Origin: Fulvimarina uroteuthidis
GTDB lineage: Bacteria > Pseudomonadota > Alphaproteobacteria > Rhizobiales > Rhizobiaceae
NCBI RefSeq assembly: GCF_034321785.1
Contig: NZ_JAXLPB010000005.1
Location: 1-64,000, forward strand
Reading direction: 5' to 3'
DNA length: 64,000 nucleotides
A program made the position numbers and the translations under genes. Below are positions 16,838-27,866 of the stretch, in pieces. Numbering within the stretch: position 1 is the first letter of the stretch; every line of letters starts with the position of its first letter. Below the pieces are notes generated by a model. It saw only the letters and a list, made by a program, of their open reading frames with translations. It did not search any database and had not been told where the DNA came from.

Positions 16838-16995
16838 ATCGATCCGGCCGCCGGCCCGTGCGCGGCGACGGCGCACGTGCGAAGCGGCGCGAATTTCGGT
16901 CGGCTCGGCGCCTTCCGGGCGGTGACGTGCGTGCGCGTGCGACCTATAGACAGGGCGAAACGGAAACCGGATCAATCAAAGCAGGGTCAAACGGC

Positions 16996-17433
16996 GTGAT
17001 CAAGGAATTCAAAGAGTTCGCTCTCAAGGGAAACATGGTCGATCTGGCGATCGGCATCATCATCGGCGCGGCTTTTTCGGGTCTCGTCAATTCGGTGGTT
17101 CAGGACCTCTTCATGCCGATCGTCGCGACCATCACCGGCGGCGTCGATTTCTCCAACAAGTTCGTCGGCCTGTCCGCCGCCGTCAATTCAACGAACCTTG
17201 CCACCGCGCGCGAACAGGGCCCGGTTCTGGCCTACGGCAATTTCATCACCCTGCTCATCAACTTCACGATCGTCGCCTTTATCCTGTTCATGGTCGTCAA
17301 GGGCATGAACCGCCTGAAACGCAAGGAAGAAGCCAAGCCGGTGGAGATCGCCGAGGTGCCGCGCAACGAAAAGCTCCTGGAGGAGATCCGCGATCTCCTC
17401 GCCCGATCGAACGGCACGGCGCCGCGCGCCTGA
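16996..17433 (+). CDS. mscL: Large-conductance mechanosensitive channel
   Basis: A homopentameric inner-membrane safety valve opening under hypo-osmotic shock. The 145 residues fit the family. The N-terminal amphipathic helix IKEFKEFALKGNMVDLAIG leads directly into TM1 (GIIIGAAFSGLVNSVV), then the periplasmic loop, TM2 (NFITLLINFTIVAFILFMV) and a C-terminal helical bundle (RNEKLLEEIRDLL). Start GTG 16996 gives the standard N-terminus. Confidence 0.95.
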   Translation: MIKEFKEFALKGNMVDLAIGIIIGAAFSGLVNSVVQDLFMPIVATITGGVDFSNKFVGLSAAVNSTNLATAREQGPVLAYGNFITLLINFTIVAFILFMVVKGMNRLKRKEEAKPVEIAEVPRNEKLLEEIRDLLARSNGTAPRA

Positions 17434-17485
17434 TCCGACAAGCCGCCCAGCATGCGGAACCGCGCATGCCGGGCGGTCTCGTCGC

Positions 17486-18874
<1,389 letters not shown>

Positions 18875-19134
18875 GGCTGTTCCTTCTCTTCGATCACGGC
18901 AGGGCCCGGGTTTTCCGACTGCATTAAACCCCGCAGGCTTCGTGCGAAAGGGTCGATGGTCCGAAACGCACAGGGCGCGGACGATCCTGCGGCGAACGCG
19001 TCCGCTCGATAGGCCGGTGAATCCTTCTGGGTGTGCCTTCCACGCGCTGCGTGTCGTGAGCCGGCGACGACGCGAAATTATTCGCTGGAGCGCTTGTTTT
19101 CAGGGGCGAAGACCATCGATTCTCATCACGCCTG

Positions 19135-19668
19135 ATGTATAGTGACGGCATGAAACACTCGACTTCGCCCGAGCTCGCCGAGAGCATGAACGACCCGACC
19201 TTCGCGGAGCGTGTTCGTCTCGACGACGCCCTCTGCTTCGCGCTCTACAATGCGACGAACGCGATCATCCGCGCCTACCGGCCGCTGCTGCAGAAGATCG
19301 ATCTGACCTACCCGCAATATCTCGTCCTGATGGTTCTTTGGGACCAGGGCGCCGTCCGGATCGTCGACATTGCGCGTCGGCTCGATCTTGCGCCCAATGC
19401 GATCACGCCTCTGGTGGATCGGCTCGAAGCGATCGAACTTGTGATCCGCGTGCCTTCGGAAACCGACCGGCGCACCTCGATGATTCACCTGACCGATCGC
19501 GGCGCCGAGCTCGAGAAGGAAGCCTCGATCATCCAGCAGGCCGTCGCCTGCAACATCGCGCTCGACCAGAACCGTCACGCACCCTTGCTTGCGGATCTGA
19601 AACGCATCGTCGCCGGCATGGAAGAAGGTCAGCTTCTGAGCATCAGGTCGCCCAAGAGGGAGTTCTGA
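19135..19668 (+). CDS. ohrR: OhrR-like MarR-family regulator
   Basis: A MarR repressor of the organic-hydroperoxide-sensing type. The N-terminal segment LDDALCFALYNATNAIIRAY carries the single peroxidatic cysteine (Cys34 of the 177-residue form), followed by LTYPQYLVLMVLW, and the winged HTH reads IVDIARRLDLAPNAITPLVDRL with ETDRRTSMIHLT. Oxidation of the cysteine normally releases DNA and induces ohr. No ohr gene lies within the neighbouring genes, so its target is elsewhere or different. ATG 19150 (MKHSTSPEL) is an equally possible start; neither has a strong ribosome site. Confidence 0.82.
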   Translation: MYSDGMKHSTSPELAESMNDPTFAERVRLDDALCFALYNATNAIIRAYRPLLQKIDLTYPQYLVLMVLWDQGAVRIVDIARRLDLAPNAITPLVDRLEAIELVIRVPSETDRRTSMIHLTDRGAELEKEASIIQQAVACNIALDQNRHAPLLADLKRIVAGMEEGQLLSIRSPKREF

Positions 19669-20164
19669 TCGGCTGAAAAGCCGCGTGATCGAACTGGGCC
19701 TCGCCTGACCACCGGCCGGTCGCGGCCGTGCTGCCCCGTCGAGCTCGCCGCCGCGCCTGCATCGAGGTCGACCGGCGGCCCGATATGACGGACAAACTCA
19801 CCAATTCGTTCGGCCGAATCGCGTTCGACGGTCACCACGTCCCGCAAACGCACGGATGTGGGCGAACGGCGATCCCGAAGACTTCGCACATGCCCTCCTG
19901 CGTCGCCAACGGCGAATCTCGGCTTGCCGCCCAGGCCGATATCCGCAGGTCCGGGGCAGGGCGCGATATGTCGACTATCCAATCTCCGCGTGCCTGCGAC
20001 AAAAACTCGCAAAATGCCCGAAGCATTGCGCAACAGCCTGCTGACGTTGGATAAATCGGTTCAAGATCGTTTTATCTGAGGGCATGAACGGTTTTTGCCA
20101 CTGCAATTTGCGGTATCACTCGTCGAGCCGCCGGGAAGCGCCCCGCCGGAACAGGGGAGATGGC
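19669..20164. other. Long intergenic region upstream of the RND efflux genes
   Basis: About 500 bases with no recognisable gene. Frames on both strands lack family features. It should contain the promoter and any operators of the efflux pair, and the lower-GC segment at 20040-20080 is the likeliest promoter area. I could not place a convincing -35/-10 pair or a palindrome. Confidence 0.45.
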
Positions 20165-21598
20165 ATGCATCGTTCGATCGCTCGTGGCGGCCTGGCGCAG
20201 GCCAGCAAGACTGTTTTCCGCGCCGCGTCAGTCGCAAGCGTCGTCTCGGCAGTCCTTATGAGCTTTCCAGTCCCCGGCTCCGCGCAGGAGGGTGGGTCAG
20301 CCACCGGCACACAGGCCGAGGCGGGGAGCCAGCCGACCACGATCGATCTGCCGATCGTCGGGACGGTCGAACTCCCCGGATGGCTGTCCTTTCTCGGATC
20401 CTCCTCTTCGGACCAGTCCACCTCGGCGCAAGGCAGCGGGGAGGGCGGCGAGGCGGGATCCCAGCCGCCACCGGCGGTGGTCGTGACCGCTGCCGGGCTT
20501 CGCTCGGTCGGCGACGAGTTCGAATTCATTGGAACGATCGAAGCGATCGAGACCGTCACGCTGCAATCGCGGGTCAACGGCTTCATCGAACAGGTCTTCT
20601 TCCAGGGCGGCGACACGGTCGCCATCGGCGACGTGCTGTTCAAGATCGAGGACGACCAGTATCAGGCATCGCTCGACGCCGCGAACGCCCGGCTCGCCGG
20701 CGCGGAGGCCCAACTGGCCGAGGCCGAGCGATCGCTGAGCCGCGCGCAGGAACTGATCGATTCCGGCACGATTCCCGCCGCCGAGCTCGACACCCAGCGC
20801 GCGACCTTCGAATCGGCGCGCGCGACCCGTCTTCAGGCGCAGGCCGCGGTTCGCCAGGCCGAGCTCAATCTCGACTATACCTCGATCACGGCCCCGATCG
20901 ACGGCGTGATTTCCGAGCCGCTGATCACCAAGGGCAATTTCGTCTCCGCCGCGAGCGGTACCCTCGCCAACATCGTCCAGCTCGATCCGATCTGGGGAAC
21001 CTTCCCGATCGGCGAGGACCGGCTGTCGACGCTTCGGCGCGTCGGCGCCAGCGCCGACAACGCCTCGCAGTCGGCCGAAAACTACCGGCTTTCCCTCAAG
21101 CTTTCGGGCGACGAGGCGTTCCGTCCGGACGGATCGTTCGCCTTCGTCGGCAATACGGTCGATCCCTCCACCGGCACGATCGAGGTCCGCGTACGCTTCC
21201 CCAATCCGGAAGGACGCCTCCTGCCGAACGAGAATGTCACGCTCGTGGCAGCCGAAAAGGACCCGCCGCGCTTTCCCGTCGTTTCCCTGTCCGCGATCCA
21301 GTTGAACCGGGAGGGCAAGTCCGTGTTCGTTCTGAACGAGGACAACGACACGGTGCGCCGGCAGCCGGTCGAGACCGGGAAGGAGATGCGGGGCAGCGTG
21401 GCGATCACCAGCGGCGTCGCCGCCGGGGATCTCGTCGTCGTCCAAGGCATCCAGAACCTCTCCGATGGGGCCAAGGTCACGCCGACCTATGCGGACGGCG
21501 GCTCGGGCGCGGTTTCGGCGACGTCGGGCGAAGGCGCCGCAAGCGAGGCCGCCGGCACCGGTGATTCGGCCGATGCCGGCGGCGAGGCCGGCCAATGA
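20165..21598 (+). CDS. RND efflux periplasmic adaptor (membrane fusion protein)
   Basis: A 477-residue periplasmic adaptor linking an RND pump to an outer-membrane channel. A signal peptide (about residues 1-40, ending near PGSAQ) is followed by an unusually long Gly/Ser/Gln-rich low-complexity stretch to about residue 100. The HlyD/AcrA body follows: barrel-sandwich GFIEQVFFQGGDTVAIGDVL, a coiled-coil hairpin rich in AEAQLAEAERSLSRAQ, and LNLDYTSITAPIDGVIS. The C-terminus is another Gly/Ala/Ser-rich tail. ATG 20165 with GGGGAG upstream is chosen. Its stop overlaps the pump start (ATGA). No outer-membrane protein gene is adjacent. Confidence 0.92.
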   Translation: MHRSIARGGLAQASKTVFRAASVASVVSAVLMSFPVPGSAQEGGSATGTQAEAGSQPTTIDLPIVGTVELPGWLSFLGSSSSDQSTSAQGSGEGGEAGSQPPPAVVVTAAGLRSVGDEFEFIGTIEAIETVTLQSRVNGFIEQVFFQGGDTVAIGDVLFKIEDDQYQASLDAANARLAGAEAQLAEAERSLSRAQELIDSGTIPAAELDTQRATFESARATRLQAQAAVRQAELNLDYTSITAPIDGVISEPLITKGNFVSAASGTLANIVQLDPIWGTFPIGEDRLSTLRRVGASADNASQSAENYRLSLKLSGDEAFRPDGSFAFVGNTVDPSTGTIEVRVRFPNPEGRLLPNENVTLVAAEKDPPRFPVVSLSAIQLNREGKSVFVLNEDNDTVRRQPVETGKEMRGSVAITSGVAAGDLVVVQGIQNLSDGAKVTPTYADGGSGAVSATSGEGAASEAAGTGDSADAGGEAGQ

Positions 21599-24500
21599 TC
21601 TCCGATCTCTTCATCAGCCGCCCGCGCCTTGCGACGGTGATTTCGGTCGTCCTGATGATTGCGGGCGCGCTCTCGATCTTCGTCATGCCGGTGACCCAGT
21701 TCCCGAACGTCGCGCCGCCCACCGTCAGCGTCTCGGCAAGCTATCCGGGCGCATCGGCGCAGAGCGTCGCCGACGCGATCGCCGCCCCTCTCGAAGAAGC
21801 GATCAACGGCGTCGAGAACATGATCTACATGTCCTCGACCTCGACGAATTCGGGAAACTACAATCTTTCGATCACCTTCGAGATCGGCACGGATCCGGAC
21901 ATCGCCCAGGTCAACGTGTCGAACCGGGTGCAGCTGGCGACCTCGCAGCTGCCGACGGCCGTCTCGCGCCAGGGCGTCACGGTGCAGAGCCGTTCGCCGA
22001 ACTTCCTGCTGGCGTTGACGTTCTTTTCCAACGATCTCGATACGCTCGGGCCGATCGATGTCGGAGCCTATGTCGCCACCAATGTGACCACCGCCCTGTC
22101 GCGCGTTCAGGGCGTGGGAAACGCGTCGCCGCTCGGGCCGGCCGACTACGCCATGCGGATCTGGACCGATCCCGCCAGAATGGCCTCGCTCAACGTCGCC
22201 CCGTCGGACATTTCGAATGCGATCTCGGCAGCGAGCACCGTCGCCTCGGTGGGCCTCGTCGGCGGATCGCCGGCGCCCGAGGGTCAGGCGACCGTCTATA
22301 CGGTCACCTCGCAGGGGCGCCTGTCGACGCCGGAAGAGTTCGCCGACATCGTCGTTCGGGCCCAGCCGAACGGCGCCATCGTCCGCATCAGCGACGTGGC
22401 GCGCGTCGAGCTCGGCGCCCAGAACTATTCCGTCAACGCCTACGCCGCGAACGGCCAGCCCTCCCAACTCGTTCAGATCAACCAGTCGCCCGGCGCCAAC
22501 GCGCTGGCGACGGTGACCGCCGTGAAAGCCGAGCTCGAACGCCTGTCGCAGACCTTTCCGGACGGTCTCGAATATGAGGTGGTCTACGATTCGACCGAAT
22601 ATGTGAGCGCGACGATCGAGGAGATCATCGTCTCGTTGTTCGTCGTCGCGGCGATCGTCGTCGCCGTGGTCTTCGTCTTCCTGCAGGACTGGCGCGCAAC
22701 GCTCGTGCCGGCGCTCGCCATTCCCGTCTCGCTGCTCGGAACCTTCGCGTTCCTTCTTGCCGTCGGCTTCACCGTGAACGTCATCACGCTCTTGGCCCTC
22801 ATCCTGGCCATCGGCCTCGTGGTGGACGATGCGATCCTCGTGGTGGAAAACTGCCAGCGCGTGATGGTCGAGAAGAACCTGCCGCCGAAGGAGGCGGCCC
22901 GGCAAGCCATGCGCGAGGTGACCGGACCGATCATCTCGACGACGCTCGTGCTCCTGGCCGTCTTCCTGCCGACGACCTTCCTTCCCGGACTGTCGGGGCA
23001 GCTCTACAAGCAGTTCGGCGTGACGCTCTCGGTGTCGCTGGTCCTGTCCTCCCTCGTCGCGCTGACGCTGACGCCCGCTTTGTCCTCGATCCTGCTTCGC
23101 AAGCCGGGAAGGAGCTGGTTTCCGCTTCGCGCCTTTTCGAAGGGCCTCGAGCGGGTGACGAACGGCTATGCGCGAGCCGTCGGTTTTCTGGTGCGGCGCG
23201 TTCTCGTCGCGCTCGCCATGCTGGCCACCGCCTTCGTCGTGGCCACGTTCTCGTTTCTGAGCCTGCCGAGCAGTCTCATCCCGTCCGAGGATCAGGGCGC
23301 GATCCTGTTCGATGTCTCCCTGCCCGACGCCTCGTCGCTGCAGAGAACGGACGCGGTCCTCGACGAGATCTCGCAGATCATCCGCGACACCGCAGGTGTC
23401 GAGACCTTCACCGTCGCCGCGGGTTACAGCCTGCTGCAGTCGGCCCAGAGGCCGTCCGCCGGCGTCGGCATCATCGGGCTGGAATTGTGGGGCGAGCGCC
23501 GCGACCTCTTCACGATCCTCGGCGAATTGTCCGGCAAGTTCAGCCAGATTCCGGGGGCGACCGTCGCGGCCTTTCCGCCTCCGCCCATTCCCGGCCTCGG
23601 TTCGGTCGGCGGCTTCACCTTCGAGATTCTCGCCCAGCAGGGGCAGGAACCGGCGGAGATGGCGCAGGTGGCGCGGGCCTTCGTGGCCGCCGCCAACGAA
23701 CGGCCCGAGATCGCGGGCGCTCGCACGACGTTCACCGCCAATGTTCCGAGTTTCTTCATCGACATCGATCGGGACCGGGCCGAAACCCTCGGACTGACCG
23801 TCGCCGACATCTACGATGCGATCGGCGGCACGCTCGGCGAGGTCTTCGTCAACCAGTTCAACTATAATGGCCGGGTCTATCAGGTGCGTCTCCAGGCCGA
23901 TGCCGAGGCGCGGGCCGACGAGAGCGACATCCTCGACATCTATGCCAAGAACCGGGCCGGGGACATGGTGCCGATCCGCACGGTCGTGGATGTCAGGACC
24001 GAATTCGGTCCCTACGCCGTGCCGCGCTACAATCTCTATCTGGCGGCGGAAGTGTCGGGAAATCCGGCGCCCGGCTTCTCGTCGGGTGCAGCGCTCGCCG
24101 CGCTCGAGGAGACTGCGGCGGAGACCCTCCCGACCGGATATTCGTACCAGTTCTCGGGAACGTCCTATCAGGAACGGCAAGCCGGCAACGTCACTTACCT
24201 CGCATTCGCCCTCGCCTTCGTGTTCGCCTACCTGTTCCTGGTCGGTCAGTACGAAAGCTGGTTGTTGCCCCTGGCCGTCATGTTGTCGCTGGTCATCGCG
24301 GCAGCCGGGGCGGCCGGTTCGCTTTGGCTTCTCGGCTACACGTCGAACATCTATTCGCAGATCGGTATCGTGATGCTGATCGGCCTTGCCTCCAAGAACG
24401 CGATCCTGATCGTCGAGTTCGCACGGGACCAGCAGTCCGCCGGCCGTTCGATCACCGAAGCGGCGATCCGGGGCGCGCGGCTGAGGCTGCGCGCCGTCCT

Positions 24501-24837
24501 GATGACGGCGCTCGCCTTCATCCTCGGCATCATTCCGCTCGCCGCCGCCTCGGGTGCGGGCGCCGCCGGGCGCAACGCGATCGGCGTGACGTCGATCGGC
24601 GGAATGCTGGCGGCGACCTTCATCGGCATCTTCATCGTGCCGGCGCTCTATGCCCTGATGCAGCGGATCGCCGCCGGCAAGGGCGGCAAGCTGTGGGGAA
24701 CCGAGGATGACGGGGACGGCGGACGGGGCGAGGGCGGGCCCGCAGACGAGGCGGTAACGGCGTTTCCCTGGGCGGACCGGCATTCGCCGAAACCGTCAGG
24801 ACCGCCTGCCGGGCCGGGCACGGCCCCGGCGGAATAG
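21595..24837 (+). CDS. RND efflux pump inner-membrane transporter (HAE1 family)
   Basis: A 1080-residue AcrB-like proton-driven drug exporter with 12 membrane segments and two large periplasmic loops. The start ISDLFISRPRLATVISVVLM is typical. The proton-relay aspartates are in GLVVDDAILVVEN near residues 405-406, and the second half carries IGIVMLIGLASKNAILIVEF. The C-terminal 45 residues are an acidic, Gly/Pro-rich tail. It overlaps the adaptor gene by four bases and ends before a strong terminator. Substrates cannot be inferred; the OhrR-like gene upstream is 0.5 kb away and not clearly linked. Confidence 0.95.
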   Translation: MISDLFISRPRLATVISVVLMIAGALSIFVMPVTQFPNVAPPTVSVSASYPGASAQSVADAIAAPLEEAINGVENMIYMSSTSTNSGNYNLSITFEIGTDPDIAQVNVSNRVQLATSQLPTAVSRQGVTVQSRSPNFLLALTFFSNDLDTLGPIDVGAYVATNVTTALSRVQGVGNASPLGPADYAMRIWTDPARMASLNVAPSDISNAISAASTVASVGLVGGSPAPEGQATVYTVTSQGRLSTPEEFADIVVRAQPNGAIVRISDVARVELGAQNYSVNAYAANGQPSQLVQINQSPGANALATVTAVKAELERLSQTFPDGLEYEVVYDSTEYVSATIEEIIVSLFVVAAIVVAVVFVFLQDWRATLVPALAIPVSLLGTFAFLLAVGFTVNVITLLALILAIGLVVDDAILVVENCQRVMVEKNLPPKEAARQAMREVTGPIISTTLVLLAVFLPTTFLPGLSGQLYKQFGVTLSVSLVLSSLVALTLTPALSSILLRKPGRSWFPLRAFSKGLERVTNGYARAVGFLVRRVLVALAMLATAFVVATFSFLSLPSSLIPSEDQGAILFDVSLPDASSLQRTDAVLDEISQIIRDTAGVETFTVAAGYSLLQSAQRPSAGVGIIGLELWGERRDLFTILGELSGKFSQIPGATVAAFPPPPIPGLGSVGGFTFEILAQQGQEPAEMAQVARAFVAAANERPEIAGARTTFTANVPSFFIDIDRDRAETLGLTVADIYDAIGGTLGEVFVNQFNYNGRVYQVRLQADAEARADESDILDIYAKNRAGDMVPIRTVVDVRTEFGPYAVPRYNLYLAAEVSGNPAPGFSSGAALAALEETAAETLPTGYSYQFSGTSYQERQAGNVTYLAFALAFVFAYLFLVGQYESWLLPLAVMLSLVIAAAGAAGSLWLLGYTSNIYSQIGIVMLIGLASKNAILIVEFARDQQSAGRSITEAAIRGARLRLRAVLMTALAFILGIIPLAAASGAGAAGRNAIGVTSIGGMLAATFIGIFIVPALYALMQRIAAGKGGKLWGTEDDGDGGRGEGGPADEAVTAFPWADRHSPKPSGPPAGPGTAPAE

Positions 24838-24900
24838 ACGCAGCCACCAAGCCCTTCGGTTCAAGGCCTCTGGAGGGGCGGACCGTCGAACCGGCCGAAC

Positions 24901-24935
24901 GAAAGCCGCCGCTCCTGGCGGGAGCGGCGGCTTTC
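24901..24935. terminator. Bidirectional terminator after the RND pump
   Basis: A 15-bp perfect stem, GAAAGCCGCCGCTCC with GGAGCGGCGGCTTTC, around a 5-base loop lies between the convergent pump and FNT genes. The A-rich 5' side and T-rich 3' side allow it to act in both directions. Confidence 0.85.
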
Positions 24936-24980
24936 GCGTGCTTGGGTTTCGTCATCCGGATCCGGGACGACGGCGGCCGC

Positions 24981-25925
24981 TCACGCGTCCTGCTTCTTTC
25001 GTCCGAAGAGCCATTCGTTGAAGCTGAGCGGATCGCCATAGCGCTCGAACACCTGGGAATCCTTGTGTTCGGCAAACTGGGCATAGTTGAGGACAGCGAC
25101 GAAGATCACGCCGCCGACCGTGTTGCCGAGCAGGACGGGCAGGACGAAATTCGGGAAGAGGGCGAAGAAACTGATCTCGGTGACCCGGAAGGCGAGGAAG
25201 AAGACCTCCACGGACGAGGTGATGACGTGGAAGAAGCCGCAGATCCCGAGGAAATACATCAGGATGAAGACGACGAAGATCTTCGATATCGTCTCGCGCG
25301 ACGCATGCACCAGCCACACCATGGCCGCGACGATCCAGCCTGCGATCAGGGCGCGGACGAAGATCGTCGTCCATTCGGTTTCGTATGCATGGCGCCCGAT
25401 CTCGATCGCCGTCACGACCCGCTCGACCGTCAGCACATCGACGTAGGCGATGAGGGCCGCGACCGCCAAGGCGCCGAGCATGTTGCCGATCAGCACGACG
25501 ATCCAGAGCCTCAGAAGGTTCGAGATGCTCGTCAGCTTGGTCAGGACGAGCACGACCGGGGTCAGCGTGTTCTCGGTGAAGAGCTGATAGCGGCCGATAA
25601 CAATGATGAGGAAGCCGACCGGATACATGAGGTTGCCCAGGAATCCCGGCGTCGTCTCGCCGGCGGTCTCGGTGAGGATCACCCTGGCGAGAAACGTCAG
25701 TCCAATGGCCCCACCGGCACCCAGAGCGCTCCAGAACAGGTAGCGGTTGCTGACGTCGAGCTCGTGATCCGCCGAAGACAGGACGCGGGCGAAGACTTCC
25801 TCGAAAGAAAAATAGTCGGCAAGGGTCTCGCCCTTGTCGGGCGCGTTCAGAAGCTCTTCGTCCGGATCCTTCCGGAGCATCTCCTCGTCCTGGTGCTCCC
25901 GCGCATTCTGCTTGTCTTCGCTCAT
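24981..25925 (-). CDS. Formate/nitrite transporter-family channel
   Basis: A pentameric inner-membrane anion channel homologue of 314 residues. An acidic cytoplasmic N-terminus (EDKQNAREHQDEEMLRKDPD) precedes six membrane segments. The closest general type is YfdC, a branch of unknown substrate, rather than FocA or NirC. The motif GNMLGALAVAALIAYV is in the middle and GNTVGGVIFVAVLNYAQF in the last segment. ATG 25925 (MSEDKQ) is taken as start; the frame runs to 26003. The gene is convergent with the RND pair. Confidence 0.85.
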   Translation of the reverse strand: MSEDKQNAREHQDEEMLRKDPDEELLNAPDKGETLADYFSFEEVFARVLSSADHELDVSNRYLFWSALGAGGAIGLTFLARVILTETAGETTPGFLGNLMYPVGFLIIVIGRYQLFTENTLTPVVLVLTKLTSISNLLRLWIVVLIGNMLGALAVAALIAYVDVLTVERVVTAIEIGRHAYETEWTTIFVRALIAGWIVAAMVWLVHASRETISKIFVVFILMYFLGICGFFHVITSSVEVFFLAFRVTEISFFALFPNFVLPVLLGNTVGGVIFVAVLNYAQFAEHKDSQVFERYGDPLSFNEWLFGRKKQDA

Positions 25926-26118
25926 TATGGCATCCGAACCCTGAAGGAGATGCCCTATGCATCCGCCGACCCGGAAAAATAGCGCTTTTTTCCAACCGGG
26001 CACGTCCCTGCCGAAAACGTGATTGGTCTGCTGCGCTGCGACACGACGAAGCGGGGTTCCGGTTCAACCGCCTGTTAACGCCGTTCATGTCATCAAGAAC
26101 GGCCGAGGAGACCTGTCC

Positions 26119-26427
26119 ATGCGAACGATCCAGACCAAACGCAGTCGTCTTATCCGTCTGATCATCCCGACGATCTCGGCGGCGGTGCTCGCCTATTTCG
26201 CCGTTCATGTGCAGACGGGCGACTACGGCCTCACGTCGAAGGCGGAACTGGAACGCCGTCTCAACGTCAAGAGGGCGGAACTTGCCAGCGTCGAGCGCGA
26301 ACGGATCGCGCTGGCGCAGCGCGTCGAACTCCTCAGCCCGGGAACGCTCGAGCGTGACATGCTGGACGAGCGCGCACGCTGGGCCCTCAATTTCCTGACC
26401 GAAGACGAAATCGTCATTCTGCGATAG
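26119..26427 (+). CDS. FtsB/DivIC-like septum formation initiator protein
   Basis: A 102-residue bitopic membrane protein. A basic cytoplasmic N-terminus (RTIQTKRSRLIRLI) is followed by one membrane helix (about residues 14-30) and a periplasmic coiled coil of about 45 residues (KAELERRLNVKRAELASVER). The end is the family motif ERDMLDERARWALNF. FtsB bridges FtsL and FtsQ in the divisome. ATG 26119 has GAGGAGA 8 bases upstream. Its position just ahead of the pdh operon is common in Rhizobiales. Confidence 0.88.
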   Translation: MRTIQTKRSRLIRLIIPTISAAVLAYFAVHVQTGDYGLTSKAELERRLNVKRAELASVERERIALAQRVELLSPGTLERDMLDERARWALNFLTEDEIVILR

Positions 26428-26588
26428 GCTGGTCCAATGCCCCTGCCGGCATGATGCCTCTGCTGCCACGGTGCCTTTGCCGCCATGGTGCGGGTGCTGC
26501 CCTGTTCGGTACGGATCGTCGGCGCCCACGCGGCTGTGCGACCGCGATGGAGGACCATGAAGGACCCGCCAGGCTCCCGACACGATTT

Positions 26589-26642
26589 AACCGGATTTCG
26601 GTTCATAAATTGCTGCAGCGCAAGGTAAACCGTTTTCTGGTT
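26589..26642. promoter_or_regulatory. Paired inverted repeats upstream of pdhA
   Basis: Two related palindromes lie about 39 bases apart, centre to centre: AACCG-GATTT-CGGTT at 26589-26603 and AACCG-TTTTCT-GGTT at 26628-26642. They sit 90-140 bases before the pdhA start in an AT-rich segment of a 302-base intergenic region that otherwise has no gene. They could be operators of a pyruvate or acetyl-CoA-responsive regulator, but no regulator is identified. Confidence 0.35.
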
Positions 26643-26729
26643 AAATGATGCGCCCGCGCTTGATGGCGCTTTATTCCCGACTATAGTCTCCCCAACGATC
26701 GAATTTATGACGCACCGTTTGGAGGCACT

Positions 26730-27854
26730 ATGGCGGCACGGCAAAAAAGCTCTTCCTCCGGCTCATCGCGAGACAACAGGTCGAAATCCGCCGATACGAA
26801 CAGTGTCGACACGGAATCGGGCAAGGAGATCGTCCGCACGCTCGAAAACTTCTCGACCCCCGCGCCGGCCGATCTCGACAAGAGCGAAGAGCTTCGCGCC
26901 TACCGTGACATGCTTCTCATCCGCAGGTTCGAGGAAAAGGCCGGGCAGCTCTACGGCATGGGCTTCATCGGCGGGTTCTGCCACCTCTACATCGGCCAGG
27001 AAGCCGTCGTCGTCGGCATGCAGATGGCGATGAAGGAGGGCGACCAGGTGGTGACCGGTTATCGCGATCACGGGCACATGCTGGCGACCGGCATGGAAGC
27101 GCGCGGCGTGATGGCCGAACTGACGGGGCGCCGCTCGGGCTACTCGAAGGGCAAGGGCGGCTCCATGCACATGTTCTCGAAGGAGAAGAAGTTCTACGGC
27201 GGCCACGGCATCGTCGGCGCCCAGGTGCCGATCGGCAGCGGCCTTGCCTTTTCCAACAAGTACAACGGCACCGACGCGGTCTCGATCACCTATTTCGGCG
27301 ATGGCGCGTCGAACCAGGGTCAGGTGTATGAGAGCTTCAACATGGCATCGCTCTGGAAGCTGCCGGCGATCTACGTGATCGAGAACAATCGTTACGCCAT
27401 GGGCACGTCCGTCTCGCGCGCCTCCGCGGAGACCGATTTTTCCCATCGCGGCCTGTCCTTCAAGATCCCCGGCATCCAGGTCGACGGCATGGACGTGCGC
27501 GCGGTCAAGGCGGCCGGCGACATGGCCGTCGAGCATTGCCGCTCGGGCGAGGGGCCGATCATTCTCGAAATGATGACCTATCGCTATCGCGGCCATTCCA
27601 TGTCCGACCCGGCCAAGTACCGGACACGCGACGAAGTCCAGAAGATGCGTTCCGAATCCGATCCGATCGAGCAGGTCAAGAAGCGCCTGCTGGAAGACCA
27701 CGGCATGTCGGAGGACGAGGTCAAGGAAATCGACAAGGAAGTGCGCGAGATCGTGGCCGACGCTGCCGATTTCGCCCAGAACGACCCCGAGCCCGATCCG
27801 TCCGAGCTTTGGACCGACATCTATGCCGAGGAAACCCCTCAGGCCGCCGAATAA
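26730..27854 (+). CDS. pdhA: Pyruvate dehydrogenase E1 component, alpha subunit
   Basis: The thiamine-diphosphate-binding alpha chain of the E1 heterotetramer, decarboxylating pyruvate and reductively acetylating E2. It has 374 residues. The ThDP fingerprint GDGASNQGQVYESFNMAS runs near residues 190-207, with the phosphorylation-loop-like segment YRYRGHSMSDPAKYR near 285-300. ATG 26730 has GGAGG upstream. It is first in the pdhA-pdhB-pdhC order, with 12 bases to pdhB. Confidence 0.97.
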   Translation: MAARQKSSSSGSSRDNRSKSADTNSVDTESGKEIVRTLENFSTPAPADLDKSEELRAYRDMLLIRRFEEKAGQLYGMGFIGGFCHLYIGQEAVVVGMQMAMKEGDQVVTGYRDHGHMLATGMEARGVMAELTGRRSGYSKGKGGSMHMFSKEKKFYGGHGIVGAQVPIGSGLAFSNKYNGTDAVSITYFGDGASNQGQVYESFNMASLWKLPAIYVIENNRYAMGTSVSRASAETDFSHRGLSFKIPGIQVDGMDVRAVKAAGDMAVEHCRSGEGPIILEMMTYRYRGHSMSDPAKYRTRDEVQKMRSESDPIEQVKKRLLEDHGMSEDEVKEIDKEVREIVADAADFAQNDPEPDPSELWTDIYAEETPQAAE

Positions 27855-27866
27855 GGGAGGACGGCC

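Noticed and set aside
21487..24783. 1098-codon open frame on the minus strand, antisense to the RND pump
   Set aside because: It is rich in Arg, Asp, Gly and His with no family resemblance, a common antisense artefact in GC-rich DNA. The + strand protein is full length and well conserved.
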